Source: Acidobacteriota bacterium
GTDB taxonomy: Bacteria; Acidobacteriota; UBA6911
Direction of reading: 5' to 3'
DNA: 8,651 nucleotides
NCBI GenBank assembly: GCA_017860075.1
Contig: JAFNAH010000042.1
Location: forward strand, 1-8,651
Shown here one piece after another: positions 1 through 6,428 of this stretch (within the stretch, counting starts at the first letter, position 1; every line of letters begins with the position of its first letter). The notes under the pieces are model-generated. The model was not told the origin of the DNA and did not search any database. It worked only from the letters and a program-made list of their open reading frames with translations. A program made the translations under genes and the position numbers.

Positions 1-195
1 GAACCGCCCCGGGTCGTTCTCGACGAGAGTCAACTGCGCCCATCTCATCGGGCGGTCGAACCATCGATCTGGAGCCGCTCCGGCACCTTGATCCTCGCCT
101 GGGTGCTCCCGTCCCCAGTCGACCATGCACGCGGCGCGCATCGCCGGGACTGAGGCAAGCAGATGACGGCGGGTGAATAGCGGGGTTGTTCTCAT
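1..195 (-). CDS. Partial N-terminus of a GHL6-like putative glycoside hydrolase
   Basis: An open frame of 65 codons starts at the ATG at 195-193 and runs off the left edge without a stop. A Shine-Dalgarno-like AGGAG (minus strand, 211-207) lies 11 nt upstream. The first 25 residues contain TRRHLLASVPAM, a possible but degenerate twin-arginine export signal with a short hydrophobic stretch. A low-complexity linker rich in Gly, Ala and Asp follows. At residues 45-65 the segment FDRPMRWAQLTLVENDPGRF closely resembles what I remember as the opening of a family of large, often secreted, hypothetical glycoside hydrolases (GHL6-type, TIM-barrel) common in Acidobacteria, Planctomycetes and Verrucomicrobia. 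The catalytic part lies outside the window, so the enzymatic role is inference from this motif. It is co-directional with glgC but separated from it by 253 bp holding strong inverted repeats, so co-transcription is uncertain. Confidence 0.7.
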   Translation of the reverse strand, partial: MRTTPLFTRRHLLASVPAMRAACMVDWGREHPGEDQGAGAAPDRWFDRPMRWAQLTLVENDPGRF

Positions 196-206
196 GGCGG
201 TGCCTG

Positions 207-211
207 CTCCT
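207..211 (-). promoter_or_regulatory. Ribosome binding site of the GHL6-like gene
   Basis: AGGAG on the minus strand lies 11 nt before the ATG at 195. The spacing is somewhat long, but this is the only purine-rich match and it supports the chosen start. Confidence 0.45.
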
Positions 212-250
212 GCTGTGCGTAACACGTGGTCGAGATCCGCATACCCCCGC

Positions 251-376
251 TGTCGGAATCGGAATCGGGGTCGCAGTCGGTATCGGTATGCGGAATCAGG
301 ATCAGCTGATGAGCCTCGGGAGTGCGGTCAGTTCTCGATCGATTTCGATATCGACCCCGATTCCGATGCCGACCCC
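251..376. repeat. Palindromic degenerate hexamer array (TCGGNN)6 ... (GANNYC)6
   Basis: Positions 253-288 read as six tandem hexamers of TCGGNN type: tcggaa, tcggaa, tcgggg, tcgcag, tcggta, tcggta. Positions 341-376 read as six hexamers of the reverse-complement type: gatttc, gatatc, gacccc, gattcc, gatgcc, gacccc. The arms include a perfect 16-bp inverted repeat (258-273 with 352-367), and pairing continues imperfectly on both sides. The roughly 80-nt centre between the 16-bp arms contains further TCGRNN-like units. Either strand could fold into a long hairpin. It sits wholly between glgC and the GHL6-like gene. The short open frames across it translate to alternating Arg/Asn/Tyr or Asp/Ser/Pro strings, a by-product of the 6-nt period and not a credible protein. 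I know of no named family for it. Confidence 0.8.
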
Positions 377-429
377 GAAGGTAAATTCGAACCGCCCGAT
401 GCCCGAGCGAGCCAATTGAGGTGCTTGCA

Positions 430-460
430 GGAGCGCCGCGAAGGAACCTCACGGCGCTCC
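430..460 (-). terminator. Hairpin across the glgC stop codon, possible terminator
   Basis: A perfect 9-bp inverted repeat, ggagcgccg at 430-438 and cggcgctcc at 452-460, encloses a 13-nt loop that includes the glgC stop (451-449). The stem is GC-rich. The minus strand continues after the stem with ctgcaagcacc and has no T-run, so this is not a classical intrinsic terminator. It may be a Rho-assisted terminator or a 3'-end stabilising structure. Confidence 0.4.
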
Positions 461-1639
461 CGCGCTGAGATCCTCCGGCGCGACGACGATAATTCCGCTT
501 TCGCTCACATGATATCGTCGACGGTCCTCCTCCGGGTCAAAGCCGATGATCGTCTGTTCCGGCAGGTGAACGTCCCGGTCGATGATCGCGTTGGCTATCT
601 CGCAGAAACTGTTCACGCGCACATCGGGGGAGAGGATGGAGCTCTGGACGCGGCCGCCGCTTACGATGCAGCCGGCGGAGACAATCGAGTCCACGGCGAT
701 CCCCATGCGCTTGCCTTCGTCGGCGAATACGAACTTGGCCGGCGGATACTGCCGCTGGTGGGTGCGAATCGGCCAGTCCTTGTCGTACAGGTTGAACAGG
801 GGGGTCACGGCCACGAGATCCATGTTGGCCTCGTAGTAGGACTCAATCGTCCCGACGTCCCTCCAGTACTGTGCCTCCTTCTTGTTCTCGTCGATGAAAT
901 TGTGCGCGCACACGTTGTATTTCTCGACCATGGAGCCAAGAAGGTCCGTGCCGAAATCGTGCGACGAGGCGGGATTCCTGGAGTCTTCTTCGAGGATATG
1001 CTCCAGGAGCTTCTTGTTGAAGACATAGATGCCCATCGAGGCGAAAGCCTTGTCGGGCTTGTCATAATGGGGCGGGGGACTTGCAGGTTTCTCGACGAAG
1101 TTCCGGACGCGGCCGGAGCTGTCGATGCTCAGGATGCCGTAACGGCACCCATCCTCGATCGGCACCTCGATTGCCCCGATCGTTACGTCCGCACGGGTGT
1201 CGACATGCTGCTTCACCATGCGGTAGTAGTTCATCTTGTATATGTGGTCCCCCCCCAGAATCAGGACGAACTCGATGTTCTCGACGCCGCCGATCGTGTA
1301 GAGGTTCTGCCATACCGCGTCAGCGGTCCCGAGATACCAGGTATCCCCGACCCTCTTTTGCGGCGGGATGATCTCGATGAACTCATCGAGATCCTTGGCG
1401 ACGAGGTTGTACCAGCCGTTTCGAATGTGGCGGTTGAGCGAGAGCGACTTGTACTGCGTCAGTATGAACACCTTCCTCAAGCCGGAGTTTATGCAGTTGC
1501 TGAGTGTCACATCGACGATGCGATAATGTCCGCCGAAGGGCACGGCAGGCTTGGCACGGTGGCGTGTCAGGGGGTAGAGGCGTTCCCCCACGCCTCCCGC
1601 GAGAAGGATGCCGAGAGTTCTGTTCACCAAAATACTCAT
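449..1639 (-). CDS. glgC: Glucose-1-phosphate adenylyltransferase (ADP-glucose pyrophosphorylase)
   Basis: This cytoplasmic enzyme converts ATP and glucose-1-phosphate to ADP-glucose and pyrophosphate, the committed step of bacterial glycogen synthesis. The 396-residue protein has the family's usual length and order. The N-terminal nucleotidyltransferase loop is LAGGVGERLYPLTRHRAKP (14-31), followed by the SNCINSG segment. Next come WYLGTADAVWQN and LILGGDHIYKMNY, in which Asp131 is the expected catalytic metal ligand. NFVEKP carries the lysine expected to bind glucose-1-phosphate, and ASMGIYVF follows. The C-terminal part fits the left-handed beta-helix domain that forms subunit contacts and allosteric sites. 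The first loop reads GGVGERL where E. coli has GGRGTRL, a common kind of variation outside enterics. The ATG is supported by a GGAG site 7 nt upstream. No other glycogen gene is visible. The coding strand contains an uninterrupted G8 run, with the frame intact. Confidence 0.97.
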   Translation of the reverse strand: MSILVNRTLGILLAGGVGERLYPLTRHRAKPAVPFGGHYRIVDVTLSNCINSGLRKVFILTQYKSLSLNRHIRNGWYNLVAKDLDEFIEIIPPQKRVGDTWYLGTADAVWQNLYTIGGVENIEFVLILGGDHIYKMNYYRMVKQHVDTRADVTIGAIEVPIEDGCRYGILSIDSSGRVRNFVEKPASPPPHYDKPDKAFASMGIYVFNKKLLEHILEEDSRNPASSHDFGTDLLGSMVEKYNVCAHNFIDENKKEAQYWRDVGTIESYYEANMDLVAVTPLFNLYDKDWPIRTHQRQYPPAKFVFADEGKRMGIAVDSIVSAGCIVSGGRVQSSILSPDVRVNSFCEIANAIIDRDVHLPEQTIIGFDPEEDRRRYHVSESGIIVVAPEDLSAGAP

Positions 1640-1895
1640 CGGAACGCTCCATGCTTACGGATCGATAGGGTCTTCCTGTGGGGCAGGACAACCGCGTCAA
1701 TCATAACCCAGAAGACCGCCACATGGGGAGCCTGCGGGGACGAAAAAAGTGCGATCCCCCGGACTTGCCTCGTTCTTCTGCATCCGTGTCGTTTTAGCGT
1801 AATCGGAAGTGTCCAGCGGCGTATCTATTACTTGTAGGCCTGGTGGCCGGATGCGGGGGAAGACTGATCTGCCGGATGGAAGACAAAATACATAT
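1640..1895. other. Divergent intergenic region between glgC and the efflux operon
   Basis: These 256 bp must hold the start signals for both glgC (leftward) and the adaptor-pump operon (rightward). On the minus strand a TATGAT hexamer (around 1705) resembles a -10 box but has no good -35 partner. On the plus strand TATCTA (1822-1827) is a weak -10 candidate, also without a -35. I see no convincing operator palindrome, riboswitch or small gene. In-frame GTG/ATG codons at 1809 and 1851 would extend the adaptor, but they would put its lipoprotein signal in the middle of the chain. Confidence 0.5.
1647..1650 (-). promoter_or_regulatory. Ribosome binding site of glgC
   Basis: GGAG on the minus strand lies 7 nt before the ATG at 1639, at ideal spacing, and fixes the glgC start. 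Confidence 0.7.
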
Positions 1896-3203
1896 ATGAA
1901 AAGATCGAGTACGGTCGCAAGAAGTAATGGCATAACATTATTGTTTCTAACACTTACTTTGACGAGCGTCCCAGGCTTCCTTGCCTGCGGCAAGAAGGAA
2001 GTCCCGGCCGGGATTGCCGGCCGGCCTCAGGCGGTCGTGATTAAGACGGCCCCGTTGCAGAGGATCACTATACAGCGGCAGATCGACGTTTCGGGCACGT
2101 TGATCTCCCCGGATCAGGCAAAGGTGAGCAGCGAGGTAGCCGGGGTCGTCCGGGAGGTGCGTGTCGAGCTAGGCCACGAAGTGCGGCCGGGGGAGGTCCT
2201 GGTTCAGCTCGAGCCGCGCGAGCTCGAGATCGCTTTGCGGCGCGCCGCAAGCCAGCTCAAGCAGACGGAGGCACAGTTGGGAATCGACGGTGTCAGGATC
2301 AAGGAACCGCCGCCGGATGAGCAGATTGCCGTGGTTCGCACGGCCGTGGCGAATCGGGATGACGCAAGGGCACAGCTTGCGCGCACCCGGATGTTGATGA
2401 GCCAGAAGCTCATCGCTCAGGCTGACCTCGACACGGTCGAGACCCGGGTCAAGGTTACGGAGGCGGCATACCAGGCGGCTCTCGAGACGGTCCAGAGCCT
2501 GAAGGCGACGCTGCAGGATCGCCGGGCCGCGGTCGAACTCGCCCAGAAGAAGCTGCAGGATGCGGCGATCAAGGCACCGGTGGGCGGCGCTGTCAGCGAG
2601 CGTCTGGTGCAGGTGGGAGAATTCATTCCCGAACAAACGCCGGTCGTCACGATTGTTCAGATGAATCCCCTTAAACTTCGGACCGCAGTCCAGGAGCGCA
2701 ACGCGGAGCTCATACGGCCCAATCAGCCGGTGCAGTTCCGGGTTGAATCCCTGCCCGGCAAGGTATTCGAAGGCAGGGTGGCGTTCATCAGCCCCGCCGT
2801 AGATCAGGCGACCCGGACGTTCCCGGTGGAGGTCCTCGTGGACAATGGGGCCCGGATGTTGAAGCCGGGCTTTTTCGCCAAGGGTGTAATCCTTACCCGG
2901 AAGGACGAGAACGTGCTGGCAGTACCGGAGGAGGCGGTCTCCACTCTTGCGGGAGTATCGGCGGTGTTCGTGATCGAGAAGGACAAAGCCCGGCAGCAGA
3001 CCGTCACCATTGGCGCCCGGGACGGCAAGCTGCTCGAGGTTCTGTCGGGGCTGAAGGGCGACGAGGTGCTGGCAACCAGCAACCTGAGCCAGCTTGCGAC
3101 GGGAGTTGCGGTTCAGGCGCAGCCTGTCAGCAGCGCCGGTGCGCCGGGAGGCGAGCTGGCCGGCGGAGCGGCTCCGGGCGAAGAGCAGGGGGGCAGGCCA
3201 TGA
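1896..3203 (+). CDS. RND efflux periplasmic adaptor (membrane fusion) lipoprotein
   Basis: This is the HlyD/AcrA-type subunit that links an inner-membrane RND pump to an outer-membrane channel across the periplasm. The ATG at 1896 is preferred to the upstream GTG at 1809. From it the protein starts MKRSS..., a positive N-region followed by a hydrophobic core and the lipobox FLAC, with Cys31 the likely lipidated residue. Phe at -3 is slightly off-consensus. In the 435-residue product, the first lipoyl half is around 76-105 (SSEVAGVVREVRV, GHEVRPGEVLVQLEP). A helical hairpin with heptad-like Ala/Leu/Gln/Arg pattern covers about 105-215, and the second lipoyl half is near 223-245 (IKAPVGGAVSERLVQVGEF). 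Beta-barrel and membrane-proximal domains follow, then a Gly/Ala/Pro-rich tail of about 25 residues. Its stop overlaps the pump's start (ATGA), implying translational coupling. The SD is weak: GGAAG, 13 nt upstream. Confidence 0.94.
   Translation: MKRSSTVARSNGITLLFLTLTLTSVPGFLACGKKEVPAGIAGRPQAVVIKTAPLQRITIQRQIDVSGTLISPDQAKVSSEVAGVVREVRVELGHEVRPGEVLVQLEPRELEIALRRAASQLKQTEAQLGIDGVRIKEPPPDEQIAVVRTAVANRDDARAQLARTRMLMSQKLIAQADLDTVETRVKVTEAAYQAALETVQSLKATLQDRRAAVELAQKKLQDAAIKAPVGGAVSERLVQVGEFIPEQTPVVTIVQMNPLKLRTAVQERNAELIRPNQPVQFRVESLPGKVFEGRVAFISPAVDQATRTFPVEVLVDNGARMLKPGFFAKGVILTRKDENVLAVPEEAVSTLAGVSAVFVIEKDKARQQTVTIGARDGKLLEVLSGLKGDEVLATSNLSQLATGVAVQAQPVSSAGAPGGELAGGAAPGEEQGGRP
3187..3193 (+). 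promoter_or_regulatory. Ribosome binding site of the RND pump, inside the adaptor gene
   Basis: AGGGGGG lies 6 nt before the ATG at 3200, within the last codons of the adaptor gene. It gives the pump its own initiation site in addition to coupling through the ATGA overlap. Confidence 0.55.
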
Positions 3204-6200
3204 CCCTCTCCGATATCAGCATTAAACGCCCGGTCTTCGCCTTCATGATGTCTGCAGCGCTCCTCGTGCTGGGGCTGTTTTCCTATCGGGAGCTGGGCGT
3301 CGATCTGATGCCCAAGACGGACTTTCCGATGGTTTTTATCAACACGGTTCTCACCGGCGCCAGCGCCGAAGAGATCGAGACGCAAATCACCAAACCTATC
3401 GAGGAGGTTGTCAACACGATCAGCGGCGTCGACGAAATCAGGGCCAGCTCCGACACCGGTTTCTCGCGCTGCAGCATCACATTCGTGCTCGAGAAGCCCA
3501 TCGACGTTGCGGTCCAGGATGTACGCGACAAGGTCGCGACCATCGTCGCAAGGTTCCCGCGGGACACGAAGCCCCCGGTGATCCAAAAGATAGACCCCGA
3601 TGCGGCGCCGATTCTCACGATCGCAGTTTCCGGCGACCGCTCGCCCAAAGAGATCACTGAGATCGTGGACAAGAAGATCAAGCAGGTTCTCGAGACCGTC
3701 GAGGATGTCGGTGACGTGACGTTTATCGGAGACCGGCGCCGCGAGATCCAGCTCCTGCTCAACGCGGACCGCATGAACGCCTACGGGCTGACACCGGACC
3801 AGGTGCGGGTCGCTGTCGAGCGGCAGAACGTCGAGGTTCCGGGTGGAACCTTCATCGCGGGTCCATCCGAAATCGCGCTGCGCACGATGGGGCGTATCAG
3901 GAACGTCGACGACTTCAACCGGATCATCCTGACGTACCGGCAGGGTTCGGCGATCACCTTCAGCGATATCGGGCGGGTAATAGACACCATCGAAGAGCCG
4001 CGCAGCCTGGCCCGTCTCGACGGGCGTCCGGCCATATCGCTCCTGATCCGCAAGCAGTCCGGCACCAACACCGTCCTGGTGGTGGACAGGGTTATGGCGC
4101 GGCTCGAAACGATAAAACCGACGCTGCCGCCGGACATCCGGGTCCAGACCATACGCGACCAGTCGCGTTTCATCCGCAGATCAGTCCAGGATATCCAGCA
4201 TCACCTGCTGCTCGGCGGGCTTCTGGCGAGCATCGTCGTATTCTTCTTTATCCGCAACGTGCGGAGCACGATCATCGCCGCAGTCGCCATCCCCGTATCG
4301 ATCATCGGGACGTTCACGGTGATGAAGGCATTCGGGTTCACGTTGAACAACATGACGATGCTGGCATTGTCGCTCGCGACGGGCATCGTCATCGACGACG
4401 CGATCGTAGTGCTGGAAAACATATTCCGCTATATCGAAGAGAAGAAGGTGAAGCCCAGAGAGGCAGCCGGCAGGGCGACCAACGAGATCGGGCTCGCCGT
4501 CATGGCGACTACGCTCTCACTGGTGGTCATCTTCCTGCCTGTCGCTTTCATGTCCGGCCAGGTGGGCAGGTACTTCTACAGCTTCGGCATCGCGTCGGCC
4601 GCGGCGATTATGATCTCCATGTTCGTCTCCTTCACTCTCACCCCGGCGCTCTGCGCCGCCTGGTTGCGTCCCGCGGACGCCGGGAGCTCCAAACCGGAGA
4701 GCAAGTCGCGCGGGTTCTACGCCGCGATGGATCGCATGTACGGCCATATGCTGGAATGGAGCCTGCGACATCGCGCGTGGATGCTTTTCATCTGCGCCTG
4801 CGTCTCCATCTCGGCGATCCTGCTCTTCCCGCGGGTAGGCAAGGAGCTGGTCCCGGATGATGACCAGAGCGAGTTCAGCGTCAACATACATCTTCCCCAG
4901 GGCACCAGCTTCAACCGCACGGATGAGTATGTGAAGGACCTCGAGCAGGACCTGCGGGGGCTGCCTCATGTGCAGACACTTTTCACAAACGTCAATGTCA
5001 GCGGTGCCAACATCTATGTCGGGCTTACCACGCATGAGCAACGCGAGCTCTCGCAGCAGGACATCATCCGGCGTGCCCGCACGCTGGCAAGGAGATACCC
5101 GGCGGCCCGGATCAGCGTCAGCGGCGGGACAGATATATCCGGCGCTTCGACGGCCGGCCAGCGTGGCGGCGCGAGCAATCGCCTCTATGTCCTGATCCAG
5201 GGCCCGGAAATCGAGCAGCTTCAGCGCTACACCACGGAACTCATGGGCAAGGTGCGGACCATACCTGGCGTCGTTGACGTCGATACGAATTTCGAGCCCA
5301 CCCAGCAGGAACTGCGGATAAACGCAGACCGCGTGAGGGCCGCGGACCTCGGCGTGTCGATTGATTCGCTCGCATCGAGCCTGCGGCTGCTGGTCGGCGG
5401 CGAGGAGGTTTCCAGATACAAGGAGGGCGACGACCAGTTCATAGTGCGGCTCAGGCTCGACGAACCCTACCGGAACAATCCCGCGTCGATGGGAGACCTC
5501 CTGATACCGTCGAGCAAACAGGGCACTGTCAAGGTCAGCGACGTCGCCCAGCTGACCCTGGAGAATGGCCCGGCGGGGATTGACCGATACAACCGCCAGA
5601 GGCAGATCACCCTCTTTGCCAATCTTGATCGGGTCCCGCTTGGCGACGTTATCGCCGCGACCCGTCCGAAGGTGGCCGAGCTCAATCTCAGGCCGGGCTA
5701 CCAGGCGGTGTTCACCGGGGGCGCCAAAACGCTTGCCGAAGCCTCCAATGATTTCGTGCTGGCCATCATCCTGGCCATCGTGTTCATCTACATGGTGCTT
5801 GCCTCGCAGTTCAACAGCTTCATCCATCCGCTCACGATCATGACGGCGCTGCCGCTGAGCCTGCCGGCCGGGCTCCTTTCGCTCATGGCGTTCGGGATGA
5901 CCCTGAACGTCTACAGTGCGATCGGGCTGATGATGCTGTTCGGCATCGTAAAGAAGAACTCGATCCTGCAGGTTGACTACACGAACACACTCCGGGCCCA
6001 GGGAATGGAGAGGCACGAGGCTCTGATCGCGGCAAATCATGTCCGTCTCAGGCCCATCCTCATGACGACCATCTCCATCATCGCGGGGATGATGCCGATC
6101 GCCCTGGGGCGAGGCGCAGGAGCCGGGTCGCGTTCTTCCATGGCGGTGACAATCATCGGCGGGCAAATACTCTGCCTGCTCCTGACGCTGTTGATCACCC

Positions 6201-6328
6201 CCGTGGTTTATTCGTACTTTGACGACTTGCGCGAGTGGAAGCCGTCGCGGCTTGTTGCGTGGTTCCGCAGGGCCGGCCGCGCCGAGACCCCGGCCGCGCC
6301 GCCTGCCGTCGAGGAAACTCCGAGCTGA
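3200..6328 (+). CDS. RND multidrug efflux pump, inner-membrane permease (AcrB/MdtB-like, HAE1 family)
   Basis: This proton-driven trimeric transporter takes substrates from the periplasm or outer leaflet and passes them to an outer-membrane channel with the help of the adaptor encoded just upstream. At 1042 residues it has the normal AcrB-like length, with two homologous halves of six membrane helices and two large periplasmic loops. TM1 follows the opening ISIKRPVFAFMM (about 14-31), and TM2 is around 336-353. TM4 carries the proton-relay pair in GIVIDDAIVVLEN (Asp399, Asp400). TM10 has GIVKKNSIL with Lys919 at the place of the AcrB relay lysine. The TM11-12 region has RPILMTTISIIAGMMPIALG. 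The core machinery therefore looks intact. The substrate cannot be told from sequence. No TolC-type channel or regulator gene is adjacent, so a shared channel elsewhere is expected. Confidence 0.97.
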   Translation: MTLSDISIKRPVFAFMMSAALLVLGLFSYRELGVDLMPKTDFPMVFINTVLTGASAEEIETQITKPIEEVVNTISGVDEIRASSDTGFSRCSITFVLEKPIDVAVQDVRDKVATIVARFPRDTKPPVIQKIDPDAAPILTIAVSGDRSPKEITEIVDKKIKQVLETVEDVGDVTFIGDRRREIQLLLNADRMNAYGLTPDQVRVAVERQNVEVPGGTFIAGPSEIALRTMGRIRNVDDFNRIILTYRQGSAITFSDIGRVIDTIEEPRSLARLDGRPAISLLIRKQSGTNTVLVVDRVMARLETIKPTLPPDIRVQTIRDQSRFIRRSVQDIQHHLLLGGLLASIVVFFFIRNVRSTIIAAVAIPVSIIGTFTVMKAFGFTLNNMTMLALSLATGIVIDDAIVVLENIFRYIEEKKVKPREAAGRATNEIGLAVMATTLSLVVIFLPVAFMSGQVGRYFYSFGIASAAAIMISMFVSFTLTPALCAAWLRPADAGSSKPESKSRGFYAAMDRMYGHMLEWSLRHRAWMLFICACVSISAILLFPRVGKELVPDDDQSEFSVNIHLPQGTSFNRTDEYVKDLEQDLRGLPHVQTLFTNVNVSGANIYVGLTTHEQRELSQQDIIRRARTLARRYPAARISVSGGTDISGASTAGQRGGASNRLYVLIQGPEIEQLQRYTTELMGKVRTIPGVVDVDTNFEPTQQELRINADRVRAADLGVSIDSLASSLRLLVGGEEVSRYKEGDDQFIVRLRLDEPYRNNPASMGDLLIPSSKQGTVKVSDVAQLTLENGPAGIDRYNRQRQITLFANLDRVPLGDVIAATRPKVAELNLRPGYQAVFTGGAKTLAEASNDFVLAIILAIVFIYMVLASQFNSFIHPLTIMTALPLSLPAGLLSLMAFGMTLNVYSAIGLMMLFGIVKKNSILQVDYTNTLRAQGMERHEALIAANHVRLRPILMTTISIIAGMMPIALGRGAGAGSRSSMAVTIIGGQILCLLLTLLITPVVYSYFDDLREWKPSRLVAWFRRAGRAETPAAPPAVEETPS

Positions 6329-6354
6329 AACAACGGGGATCCTTCAGGTAGAAT
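6325..6354 (+). promoter_or_regulatory. Weak candidate promoter for the fused flavoenzyme gene
   Basis: CTGAAA (6325-6330, 4 of 6 to TTGACA) and TAGAAT (6349-6354, 5 of 6 to TATAAT) are 18 nt apart. The -35 overlaps the pump stop codon. It would start transcription about 65-70 nt before the ATG at 6429. This is a pattern match only, and the sigma-factor preferences of the host are unknown. Confidence 0.25.
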
Positions 6355-6366
6355 CATTCTTCCAGG

Positions 6367-6409
6367 GGCCGCGGATTCGACCTGGGCGATGCAGCCCCGA
6401 ATCCCGGCC
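6367..6409 (+). other. Strong stem-loop between the RND pump and the flavoenzyme gene
   Basis: The outer stem pairs ggccg (6367-6371) with cggcc (6405-6409). After one bulged C it continues with ggattcg (6373-6379) pairing with cgaatcc (6398-6404). An inner gggc/gccc stem (6384-6387 with 6394-6397) has a 6-nt loop. No T-run follows, only tccgttccctctc, so it is not a standard intrinsic terminator. It could end the efflux transcript with help, or act in the leader of the next gene, whose ATG is 19 nt downstream. Confidence 0.5.
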
Positions 6410-6428
6410 TCCGTTCCCTCTCATCAAT

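Noticed and set aside
251..376. CRISPR array interpretation of the hexamer repeats
   Set aside because: The units are 6 nt, degenerate and contiguous, with no spacers and no cas genes.
192..452. Small Arg/Asn/Asp/Ser-repeat protein on either strand across the hexamer array
   Set aside because: The dipeptide pattern follows directly from the 6-nt DNA period. The frames on the two strands are equally open and have no convincing start signal.
1675..1687. Short stem tcctg/cagga upstream of glgC as an operator or attenuator
   Set aside because: A 5-bp stem is expected by chance in GC-rich DNA.
173..1837. 554-codon plus-strand open frame
   Set aside because: It lies antisense to glgC, whose motifs are unmistakable. 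Its translation has no recognisable domain, and such long antisense frames are expected in GC-rich genes.
1697..1993. 98-residue minus-strand frame with a hydrophobic stretch in the divergent region
   Set aside because: It overlaps the adaptor's signal peptide region, and its hydrophobic part is the reverse of that segment. It has no SD or recognisable domain.
4517..6166. 549-codon minus-strand open frame
   Set aside because: It is antisense to the RND pump, and its composition (His, Arg, Asp, Gly-rich) is typical of a reverse-strand shadow.
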